Assembly: GCF_025698545.1 (NCBI RefSeq)
Contig: NC_068569.1
Location: 13,516,001 to 13,580,000 of the forward strand
Reading direction: 5' to 3'
From: Gossypium raimondii
Taxonomy: Eukaryota; Streptophyta; Magnoliopsida; Malvales; Malvaceae
Length of the DNA: 64,000 nucleotides
In this document: positions 35,461-46,664 of the stretch, piece by piece
Numbering within the stretch: the first letter of the stretch is position 1
How the letters are laid out: each line of letters opens with the position of its first letter
Notes under the pieces: model-generated
Told to the model about the DNA's origin: nothing
The model's input: only the letters and a program-made list of their open reading frames with translations
The model's database searches: none
Position numbers and translations under genes: made by a program

Positions 35461-38400
35461 GATAATGCCCGAGGTTTGACCTAGAAATAGTAAACAAAAT
35501 AAATAAATAAATAAAAAGGGGAAAGGAAGGGGCACTTGTCGATCTGCTAGCGGCGACCAAATCCGTGGGGGTGGAGATTGGGACCACCATTACAATGGAG
35601 ATATTGCTTTTATTGGAAAACATAGCGTGGCTCTTGTGCTGTTTTCTCCCTTTATTATCTCTCTTAATCACCGCAGCATTTGGGTGGACACGTGGGCTCA
35701 AACATTTAGCTGCTTTGAATCAGTAATTTTACGCAAGTTATTTAATTCAGTTGGAATTTTATAATTAGAGAAAATAAAATTAAAAATTGTTTTTAGTCAA
35801 AGGTTTCACTTGGCTTGATTGCCATCCAAGCAAACGTTAAAAGATCTTAACAAAATAAAAGAATCTGCAATTTTTGTAATAATTCCATATATGAATTCAC
35901 ATGATCTGTATTAAATAAATTGAATTCCTTTTTTGTATAGAAAGCGTCAACCGTACTGTCCTCCATACCTTAGCACAGAATTCGTCGAGAGATGCACTAA
36001 ATAGTCAATCTTTACTAACCATTCTAGCTACTGCTCTACCAATTGCACTTGCTATCTATGATTTATAATAACAATAAATATTGTCATCTATGCATCCACT
36101 CCATAACATCTGAATTTATAAAAGAAATAGATGGAATAGTAACAAATATTTGAATCCATGCTATCTTTTATCGGTTGACCTATCAACAATAACTATTTCT
36201 TTTGGTTGTGGCCTGTGGGGTCGGCGGCTTCATGCAATCATGACTTAATTATTCTTAATCAACAACATTTCAGGTTAATGAATGATGATTAACGAAATCA
36301 TTACTAATTCGATTTTATATCTTTTCCAAATTCGCTTACACGTTCCGGGTCAAAATAATTAGTGGTTTACACTTTTTACTAATTTCTAGTCATCTTTGTT
36401 GGTAGATGTGTCTTCTTAGATAAGAATGTCGTCCAAGAAAGAGGATCGGGGTTCTGACAGGATCGTTGTACGTTCGCGGCGCACACCCCGAGTGTCTGTA
36501 ATGTGTTCTCCACTTATACGTCTCTTGTCTTGGCTAGTTAACAAATTAAACTACTTTCATTTCAAACAAAAATACATTTTTTTTTTGCTTTTAATGTCTC
36601 CCACATAAAAGTCGTGCATGGCCATGGTTCTTGATTTACTTTCTGTTCAATCATTTCATTTGTATATGGTTTCACGTTTCAACCTGATGATGTGTTTTTT
36701 CTTTTGGGCTTCTATGTTCTAATTGATCATAATCAGTGCAGAAAACAAAAATGGCAGTAAATGTTTTATATATTGTCGCCATTATACAGACAGACCAACT
36801 TCCCTATCTTCTTCCGAAGCTTATTTTCCTAAAGTGCCCATGTAAGCCCTACGTCCTTTATACGTAAAAGATTAGTCCTGATGGGTCAAGATCCAAACAG
36901 TTAGGCACCTCTCTATTAATTCTACATGTAACCCAATGTACAAAATGTAAATCAGATGATTAAGGCTAAACTACGTGTCAAATAGCTTGAAAATTTATGA
37001 GGTATAAAGGAAGGGCTGGGTTCTTGTTTGACTAACTATGAGGAAAGAGCCGACTAGTGCCTGAGAAAAGGACACCCTCGCCCGCATTTCCATATTCTCG
37101 ACCGCCCAAAGAAATTTGCGTCTTTCAAACATTTTGAACGACTTCTAAAGTGGGTTTCTATCTAAATTTTGGCTTGTGGGTTTTTTACTTGCTTTTCATG
37201 TATCTTTCCTTTTTTTGTCGCTTTTTTATTCGTCAGTCAGTCAGTGTGGGAAAAATATGTGCAGAATTGAATAAATACGAGATGGTGGAAATTATTATCT
37301 GTTAGTTTTGTGGACTTTTTTTAAAAGGGTGGGATGCTTTTGTTTAGAATTTGAAACTGATAAAGATAATACTTCTTTAAAAAAAAAAGAAAGAAAGAGA
37401 AAGAGCTGTGTCTGCTTCATTTAGAGAAGCAGAGTTGGAATGTTGATTTCTGGGCAGTGGGGGGTTAAAAGGTAGGCAACTGGCTTTGCTGTAACCTTAG
37501 CTGATGATTGCTTCAAGCTTTAGATCATTGACGCTAGTATAAAGCTTAATTAAGATTCCACTGCTTTCTCTTTTACGCACGTATTCAAAGTAAATTAATA
37601 GAGCCTTAATTTCGCTTTCCATGTGTGAACAGTCTCGGCCTCTATGGCCGTAATTATTTGTTGAAAACTCTGCCATGTCGTTGAATTGTTACAATTTGTG
37701 TACTAATAAACGAAAAGTATTCTCAGTCAAAATTTTTGAATTTGCTCAAAAGAGTGATTAAAAAATTAACCTGGTACTTTTGACATATAAATAGAACTGG
37801 TATTTTCCTTTTACTGGTTTCACTATCTGTACTTTCTTGGTGAGACAGAAAGGAACCAATAGGGAGCATCCAAGGGTTGAACCAAGCTAAACTTTCGGCG
37901 GGATGATTAAGACATGAACACCCATCGTCAGATAATTAAGTGATGATCCAAAAATGTCAGGTTGGGAGTCAAAGAAAAAACTTGGCATATTTCATATTTG
38001 TGACGACTAGAAAGACGTTTGAACTGATTTCTAATGCCACCCAAGGGTACACTTGGCCATTACATCTCCTTACTTTGATGATACAAAGAACAATCATTAA
38101 TTGTTTACACTGTATGGGTGGATCTAGTCTAGCTTGCTGCAGGGCAGGGATTGTGACATTGGAAAATGACCTCTTCTTTTTTCTCGACATCAAATGATTA
38201 ATTGTGGTCATAATTAAGACAAAGAATGTGCTAATTGGTGCGACCAGCTAAGGCAGCTAGGTAGATCGCGATTACTTGGGCAAACAACATTTGTTGATCC
38301 TTTGGGAAAACCCTCCCATTTACCTATCAACAGTACTATGCCTTTGAATTTCTGAATTGAACTTTGTTAGTGCTACAACAGGTTTTATATGTTGTTTTCG

Positions 38401-38574
38401 CTCAGCTATTTGATCGGTTGATTTCTTTAATTTTGTAGTATGAAGTAATTCCAATAAAATAATATATATATATATTGTCTAAGATCCCCTAGTATCTGAT
38501 TACAAAGACATTAAACTTTTATTATTAATTATTTAGATCAGTGAACTATTTAAAGTATTTTTACTTAAGTCATT
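35461..38574. other. Intergenic DNA without a recognised gene
   Basis: Mixed AT-rich DNA. The open frames at 36426 (+) and 37940 (+) have no family resemblance. No repeat with definable ends was seen until the LTR-like nest that begins at 38580. Confidence 0.4.
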
Positions 38575-39912
38575 AGATTTGTAATCGCTTGAATTTTCAG
38601 TGGTAATGGAAATGGTGATTTGAATTCACCAACTCCGATGAGTAAGCTCGTAAAATTTATTATTTAGTATTTACGAGTTAAATGTGATTTTAGAAAGATT
38701 TGTGAAATAGTGATTTGAGTTTAGAAATAATTATTAGGTTAATTGATTTTGAAAACGGAGTATTGAGACCTCGACTTTATAAACCGAGCCTTAAATATTT
38801 TTATAAATATTTACGGAGTGTCATTAAGGTAGTATTAAAGTTTCGTTTGAAAATTTTATCGTTTCAATGATTAATTAATTAAAAAGGACTAAATTGAAAA
38901 AGGTGAAAATCTTGCTAAAGTAATTAAATAGCATAAATGGTAAATAAGGGAGGACTAAAAGGGAAATTAGACACCTAAGGAATGGCTGAGGCGGCATAAG
39001 CAGAAAAAAATCTTGGAATTAGGTGATTTAAGGGCAAAATTGTAAATTTTGTGAAATTAAGCTTAAATAAAAAGAAAACTAAAGATTTCTAGGCAATTCT
39101 TCTTCAATTCTCAGCCAAAAACAGCCATTAGAGAGCTTCTTAAGCTGGTTTTTATATTTTTACTTCATGTAATTTTAATTCTTGCTTTTCTCTTGAAATT
39201 TTTATGTTTTTGAGACTTTTACAATTAGGTCCAACTATCTATTTCATTAGTTTTTGATATTATGGATAATTTTGAAAGTTACCATTGATGATTGCTGAAT
39301 GTTTATAATGAATTAACATGGATTTTAAGATTTAATTTTGTTATATGATGATTTTATCAAGAAATTTCAATAGAAATTGATTTTAGGACCTAATTGTGAA
39401 GAAGATTAAATCTTAGGGTTTGACATTAAATTTTGTTTATCAAAAGCTGTGTAATAGCTTATAATATTTAGATAAATTGTTAATTGAGAAAAATTAGCTC
39501 ATTTGATGAGTTAATTGGTAAGGTACTAAATTGAAAAAATTGTAAAAGTTAGGGTAATTGTGTAATTTCAAATTTTGAAGGGTATAAATTGTGAAGTGGA
39601 CTGAAATTGAAATATATGCTAATGAATAAAAAATTTGACATTCTAGATCAAGAGCTCGTAGATCAACGATAAAAAGGAAATTAGCCGAGTAGTTTCTAAA
39701 TTATTACCTATTTTACAATCCAACCCAGGTAAGTTCATATGGTTAAATTTTCATGATTATTTTTTAATTTAGGAATGGTATCATATATATTCATATTTTG
39801 TTGTTGAAATTAATATTATTGTAAAAGTATGAAAATTGAATTGAATGTTTCAAACGAGTAGAACGCAGGATTGAGTACGATCGTTACGTGGCAAAGAATG
39901 AATTGACGAATA

Positions 39913-40134
39913 AGACCATGGTTGGACCATGGAAATGTTTAAATGTAAGACCATAGCTTGGTTATGACATTTTAATGAAAAGACCTTAACTGGGTTATGG
40001 CACTACAAATGTAAGACCATAGCTGGGCTATGGCATTCTGATGAAAAGACCATGACTGGGTTATGACACTACAAATGTAAGACCATGACAAGGCCATGAC
40101 AATGCATGTGTAAGACCATAGTTGGACTATGACA
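39913..40134 (+). repeat. Hairpin tandem array in element C
   Basis: Seven units at 32-36 base spacing, most opening with GTAAGACCAT or AAAGACCAT. Stem pairs include CCATGGT/ACCATGG, CATAGC/GCTATG and CATAGT/ACTATG around a TGG loop. Three units pair perfectly and the others carry wobble pairs or single mismatches. Confidence 0.85.
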
Positions 40135-41292
40135 CAAAAATAACGATGTACTTATATCCGTAACCCATTCTTTGATTCAATAAGAAATGGTAAGAGACTT
40201 ATGTGATTGAATTGAAAGATTTATAGATTATTATTGATATTGATCAAGAGGAAGTGTGTTTATTGATTATATTGTATTTGACAGGGAAAAATGTATGATT
40301 TATTTACAATTTAATTTATTATATTATATTCAGTTCGGTAAGATCAATGTTTAACCTATTGAACTTACTAAGTTTCATTAAGCTTACTCTTGTTTTTAAT
40401 GTTATTATAAATTAACATGTAGTCGGAAGATCAAATCAACACATCAAGCTACACTATCCAGTTTAATCCGGTAGTTTTTGCAATGTAAATTTTGGTTTAT
40501 ATGGGATATATAGGGTTGAATTGGCAATGATATAATTTGAAATGTGGTTTTGAATGATATATATTGTATGTATGTTTATGTATTTAGTAGTAGAATTTGA
40601 TAAATCAATGAAATGAGTTACATAGGTTGGTATAAGTAAATGAACTATTTTTGATGTTATATCATGTTGAGAACATGTTTTAGTTTGTATTGATTGCTTG
40701 GTAGGGATATATTGGTGTATGTGAATGTTGAGTGCAGGTTAATGTCAAAATGAGTGAGAAAAGTGGCCTTAAAATGACCTATTTTCGTCCACACGGGCAG
40801 AGACACAGGTGTGTGTCTAAACTGTAACACCCTTAACTCGTATTCATTGTCAAAATAGGGTTTCAAGGGATTACCAGCGATGACAGAACATTTTCGGATA
40901 ATTCGAGTCATTTACAATTCAATTTGGCTTTCACTAGATAACATCATATACTATCACATTGAGCCATTATTTATCTCATGAACATTTAGTTGACGCTTTC
41001 TATTCACATTTTCATATTCAATTCACTATTTCTTCCTGTCAATCACAATTTCGAATGACAGATTCATGTAAATGAGCTCAATATCATTAGCTGTTTAATT
41101 TCTGTCACTTAAATTCACATGCACATAATTTATTAACATAACTTGTCAAACACAATCTCTGAATGATAAGATCACATAATTGAGCTCAATTTCACTGTTC
41201 AATATGTTTTATCACATAAAATTTGCTTAATACTTACCACAATTTGACAAATTAGATAACGTCTTACGGAATAGAGTACTTCGTTTTCACAT

Positions 41293-41467
41293 TGCCATAA
41301 TATAACTATGGTCTTGCACATTGTCTCATATCACACACCAAAGCCATAGCATACTTATGGTCTTACACGGAAACACATATTACACCGATGTCATATCCCA
41401 GATATGGTCTTACACGAAAGCACATAGTCACATCTTCACATGTTGCCATGGTCAGACCATGGTCTTT
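41293..41467 (-). repeat. Hairpin array in element B
   Basis: Four units. Each is followed on the plus strand by GGTCTT (GTCTTACAC in two), that is, the GTAAGACCAT lead of the other arrays read on the minus strand. Pairs seen on the minus strand include CATATC-TGG-GATATG and CCATGGT-CTG-ACCATGG; another is CCATA and TATGG around a 7-base loop. Confidence 0.8.
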
Positions 41468-44430
41468 TCCGTCAATTCATCACATATCACTGAACGAAAG
41501 TACTCATTCCTGCATTCTACTCAATTTGACCTTTTAGTTTCTTTTTCGTACTTTTACAATATTCACACTTTAAATATGAACATATGAAATGATTCATCAT
41601 TTCTTTCATTTACCAACAAGTAATTATTAAATTAAGTTATATGAATTTACAATTCGATTTTATAACATAACGATGATCATAATTTCATAATAACTATTTG
41701 AAATAAAACATTATATAATTTCTAATTCAACGTTTATCGAATATAATCGATAATAAGTAACATTATCTATAATTTCACTTCCTTATTGTACATAACACGC
41801 TTATAAGTAACATTATCTATAATTTCACTATTTATTTATATGTATATTCAAACATGTCCATCTGTGTCATAGTCACTAAATTATTTTTATCTTGAGCTAC
41901 AGAACTCCAAATTAAGATCCGCTAAATTCCTCTGAAGCTAGACTCACATATCTTCTTACCATAAAATTTTTAGAATTTATGGCTTAGCCAATAAGTACAG
42001 TTTATGCTTTAAAGTCATCCCTGTTCTGCTATCTGACAGTTTCCACCCTTCTTCACTAAAAATTAATTATCTCATCGTACGAGATTCAGATGATGTTTCC
42101 ATTTGTTTCTATTGAAAATAGATTCATTAAGAATTTAAAAATATAAATTTAAGCCCTTAATTATTTTTCTCCAATTTTTGATGATTTTCCAAAATCAAAA
42201 TAGGGGAACCCCAAATCATTTTGACATTGTCTCACAAAATTTATTATATCTCATAATTTAAAATTTCATTGCTTACACAGTTTATTTTATGAGAAACTAG
42301 ACTCAATAAGCTTTAATTTCATATTTTATCCATCTTCTAATTCGATTCCCACAATTTTTGGTGATTTTTAAAAGTTAGACCACTGCTGCTGCCCAAAACT
42401 GTTTTAGTGCAAAATATTGATTACCAATTTGACCCTAAACTTTTAATACATGACAATTTCATCCCTAGGCTCGAAAAATGAAATTATTACAATTTAATCC
42501 TTGATCCAAGCCTAAGAATTCTCATACATGTCAGTAACAGCCCATGGATTCCATAAAATTTTAGAATTTTTCCACAAATTCAATACTTTTCAATTTAATA
42601 CCTAAACATGTTTTCATCCAAACTTCTCTAATAAAACACCTTTAAACATCCATTAACATCTCAATTCATCATAAAATAACAAAAATCATATGAAATTATC
42701 AATGGTATCTTCTAAAACTTTTGATAAAATAAAAAAACTAATAGAATACTAAGTTGGACCTAATTATAAAAGTCCAAAAATATAAAAAATTCAAGGAAAA
42801 AGCAAAAATTGAACTTACTTGAAGCTCAAATATGAAATACCAGCTCTAAGCCCTCTTCCATGGCTGTTTTCAAAGAAAGTTAAAGAAGAAATGGTCTTGA
42901 AATCCTTAAAATAAATTTTGGCCACATAAACTTTATTGTAATTCCAATTTTATCCTTAAATACATAAAAATCTTTGATTTTTTTAACAGTATGTTGCCTC
43001 AGCCACTTAAATTGGTCCATTTACTCTTTTAGTCCTTCCTTATTTAATTTTTTAAGCTATTTAATCACTTTAGCAAGTTTTAAATCTTTTTAATTTAGTC
43101 CTTTTTAATTAATTGACTGTCGAAACGTTAAAATTTTCTGACGAAACTTTAACACTACCATATTGACACTCTGTAAATATTTATAAAAATATTTATGGCT
43201 CGTTTTAAAACATCAATGTAATGGCCCAAATTTAAGGTTATCAGAACAGTGGTTTCGGGACCACAAATCCGATGAGGAAAATTTTATTTTTCTTATATTT
43301 TTATGGTCTACGATTTCAAAAAATGATTTTGTGAAAATTTTGGTCGAAAATTTCGACGTTTGGGCACTCAATTTAGTCAAAAGGACTAAATTGTAAAAAG
43401 TGCAAAAGTTGAGTTCTACATGTTAGATGTGTCCAATTGTTATGAAACTTTAAATTGGAGGTACTTATATGGTAATTAGACCATTGATTAAGTTGGTAGA
43501 CAAAAATGGACATGAGATAAGTGAAATAGAAAATTTTTAAGTTAGGGGCAATTTGGTAATCTAGTAATTAAAATGAATTAAAAGAGAAAAAGATGGCAAA
43601 TTATGCTCATCTTCTTCATAGTGAACGAAATCAGCCAGGGGGAAGCCATAGTTAGGGTTTTCAAGTTTCCAAGCTCCATAGTAAGTGATCCCAAGCCCCG
43701 TTTTTAATGTTCTTTATGTTTTTGAGATCCCGGTAGCTTAATTTAGCTTATTTTAGCAATAATTTAACCTAGGGTTTTTATTTGGAAAAATACACATAGG
43801 TGAAAAGTGTTTATTTTGATGTTTTATGATAGAATATGAAGCTAGAAATTATGTTAAACAACCTTTGCTAGCCGATTTTAAGTGAAAACGAGTAAAACGA
43901 CATAATCGGTAAAAATACCTAATGTTCTTAAGTACATGTTAGAGTGAGAATTTGATGTTGCCATAGAAGGGAAAAATGTTTAACATGTAATAAAACATAA
44001 GAATAAGGGATGAAGTTTAATTTCCGAGCCTTGGGGCAAAAATGTAATTATGTAAAAGTTTAGGGGCAAAATCATAATTTTGAAAAAGTTAGAGTCGAGG
44101 GCTGTTTTGATGAATGTGAGTATTAAATAAGTTAAATTTGCTATTTTAGATCAAGAAGAACGAAACTCGAGGTTAGACAAAGGGAAGAATAAAGTTGAAG
44201 ACTAAGTTGGTGAATTGGACTATATTTGATATCGAGGTAAGTTTACGGTAAATAAATGCAATATTTCAATAATAATTATTAATGCTGCTATTTTCCAGCA
44301 ACTATGAATTTATTTCATGAATTTATTTGATGATGGTCCAAGCATGAAATGATAGAATTAAAATTAAATAGTCTCGTTGATACATAAGGATGGTATTGGA
44401 TACGAATGTCATGACATTTGGGTAAAGAGA

Positions 44431-44660
44431 TCCCATGTAAGACCATGTCTGGGACATGGCGTTGGCACTGATATGAGAGATCCCATGTAAGACCATGTCT
44501 GGGACATGGCATTGGCACCAAGACGAGAGGTCCCATGTAAGACCATGTGCAGGACATGGCGTTATACACGAGATGAGAGGTCCCTATAAGACCATGTCGG
44601 GACATGGCATGGGCACCAACATGAGAACATCCCATGTAAGACCATGTCTGGGACATGGCT
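44431..44660 (+). repeat. Hairpin tandem array in element A, about 50-bp period
   Basis: Five units at 49-50 base spacing, each with CCCATGTAAGACC (shortened once) followed by a hairpin. The main hairpin is CCATGTC-TGG-GACATGG; one unit has a GCAGG loop on a shorter stem and one has a GG loop. Between hairpins the linker is GTTGGCACCA-like and GATGAGAGGTC-like. Confidence 0.92.
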
Positions 44661-45329
44661 TTGGCATGTCATTATCAGAAGAGACCCGAGTATCCTTATT
44701 ATTCCAATGTAGCTCAACGGGCTTGTAAATGAATCATGTTCATGAAAGTTCAGTTTAAAGCATAAATGGCAAGCTCAGGTAAGTTGTAAGAGTTAAGAAC
44801 TTATTATACTATCAATTGATGTTCAACGATGCAGCAAGAGTTGAGTAAGTTATGCACACAAGTATTCTAAGTAAACAAGTAAGAGAACTAGTATGAGATT
44901 AACTAAAGAGTAAACTAGAGATATAGACATTGAGTTTAATTATTTAAGTTAAATATTGTTATTTATTTGCTAGTAAACTTACTAAGCTTTATGCTTACTT
45001 ATTTTATTTCTCTTTCTCTTATAGTATTGCAAAGCTACTTCAAGGATCCTAAAGAAGTCGGAGATCGTCCACACTATCAACCACAACTGCTCGGTATTTT
45101 ATGTCGAAACACGTTTGAGTTATGGCATGTATAGGGATTTAGTTATTTTGTATGTTTGTGACTATGACTTTGCTAATGAATGATGTGTAAGAATTTGATG
45201 ACGTATGATCATTAAAATGGTTAAGTATGAAGGTGTTTGTTGTTATGAAAGTCTAGGTGATAAATTATACATGGAAATCATGAAAGGATATAATTTTGCA
45301 AAGAAACAGAATTCAGGCAGCACTGTGAC

Positions 45330-45840
45330 GTGACTTTGAAAAATCACCTAGGATGGTATAAAATGAATTAGAGGGTGAATGATATATGGAATTAAATCTT
45401 GTTGAGTCTATTTTCATGGAAAAATAACGGTGTAGCAAAAGGAAATTTATATTTTAAGATATGTGAATTTTAGTGAGACAAGGTCAGAACTGTTTTTGGA
45501 GTCTCCTGTTCTGAGTTTAGAAAATCACTAAAAATGGTACAAAAATAGTTATGAGTTTTATTTTACATGTATGGAATCCTTATTGAGTCTATTTTCTTTA
45601 GAAATAAGTAATAACTTCATATGAAAATCCCATAGTGAGAAAATTTATTTTTAGTGACAAGGGGTCAGGGCAGTCGATTGGTGAAATAGGGGAGACTTTA
45701 ACTAATAAACGGTACTAATTGACTAAGCAAAAAAATTCTAAAAATTTTATGGTAGGAGGATATATGAGTCTAGTTTTAGGGAAAATTTACGGAATTAAAT
45801 TTCAAGTCCCGTAGCTCGAGTTATAATCAATTTAGTAACT
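45330..45840 (+). repeat. Internal three-fold repeat in element A
   Basis: Three related segments of about 160-190 bases, opening near 45334, 45519 and 45682. Shared blocks are AAAATCACTAAAAATGGTA-like, TTGAGTCTATTTTC-like and TTTTAGTGAGACAAGG-like. The same layout recurs in reverse in the E elements, where AAACTAGACTCAATAAG and TTTTTGGTGATTTT blocks alternate. Confidence 0.6.
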
Positions 45841-46361
45841 GCTGCGCGATTGGACAGGTTTGCTGTAAATAGTGAAATTAATTTTCAAAATAAATTTTTA
45901 AGCTCCGAATTAGTAAGATAAGCTAAGTAATGCCTCGTGCTTGACTCCGGCAACGGTATCGAGTAAGGGGTGTTACAATCAAGGTCTCGATACCTCTTTT
46001 CCTCAATTTTTTGACTAAATAAATCTTTATAAAACACAAATTACTAATTCAAAAATCTCTTAAAAACCATACTTGGCTTGTAATTATTAAATAATAAAAT
46101 TTATGAGCTTATTTTCTAAATTTGGTGGTCTCGAACCACTGTTTTTGACATTACTAAAAATCGGGCTATTACATCAGCCGTGTGTCCCTTGCTTCTAAGA
46201 AAATTTTTGAGATATTGAGAAAAATTCCCTGAGTACCCGTTTAATCCCGATTCACTTCTAAGGTGAATATTGGGCCTCGAGGGTCCATCTAAGGGATAAT
46301 ATGAGTGTTATATGATTGATTCTTAGTATGTGTAACAAAGGGTTAGGGATGCTACAGGATT

Positions 46362-46664
46362 GTTAAGTTTTGTTAAAGGTTCCACTAACGAGTTCCAAGC
46401 GATTATTTGATGATTGGTACGGTGAATTAGTACCCATCAACGAATGGAAAAACATACCTTAGATCCAAATTGACCTGACGACTAGTGTTGATGATTTGAT
46501 TCTTAGATTCATGACATCCAAAGCTATTTCATGAAAAAAAAACTTAACTGTAGAAGGTAAGGGGAAAGAGAGCTTTCGATTGGTGTAGGCAGAGTAAACA
46601 TAAAAAGCCATATAACATTGATTTTAACAATCTAGTGACTTATATAAAAACTTTAGAATAGTTT
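46362..46664. other. Host sequence between elements C and D
   Basis: About 300 bases of AT-rich sequence with no gene. The words CTAGTGACTTATAT to the left of element D and TTTAGTGACTAATGG to its right suggest that D landed in a dispersed repeat. Confidence 0.4.

Larger units (their letters stand above)
43217..45977 (+). mobile_element. Element A: solo-LTR-like element nested in B
   Basis: A 2,761-bp element starting TGTAATGGCCCAAATTTAAG and ending GAGTAAGGGGTGTTACA. It is flanked by a perfect 5-bp duplication, ATCAA (43212-43216 and 45978-45982). The interrupted sequence of element B rejoins exactly across it. It has no gag, pol, primer-binding site or polypurine tract. A LARD-type element would need two LTRs, and only one set of ends is seen. 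It is the youngest insertion of this nest. Confidence 0.88.
40823..46173 (-). mobile_element. Element B: solo-LTR-like element nested in C, opposite orientation
   Basis: The window-left end is TGTAACACCCTTAACTCG and the right end is TCGGGCTATTACA. Read on the minus strand its start (TGTAATAGCCCGATTTTTAG) and its CAGTGGTTCGAGACCAC block match element A, so it is inverted relative to A and C. Without A it is about 2.6 kb. No clean target duplication is seen (TAAAC against TCAGC, 3 of 5). Element C resumes after it. It has no coding sequence. Confidence 0.75.
38580..46356 (+). mobile_element. Element C: outermost solo-LTR-like element of a three-deep nest
   Basis: The element starts TGTAATCGCTTGAATTTTCA and ends GGTTAGGGATGCTACA. 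The flanks AGATT (38575-38579) and GGATT (46357-46361) are a 4-of-5 match and fit an old 5-bp target duplication. Without the nested insertion it is about 2.4 kb. It has no recognisable coding sequence. Its start and end resemble those of elements A and B, so all belong to one family. A hairpin array lies at 39913-40134. Confidence 0.72.

Noticed and set aside
44315..44728. Open frames of 77 and 113 codons with repeated Met/His/Gly words
   Set aside because: They are by-products of the 50-bp hairpin array in element A; the repeats explain the open frame.
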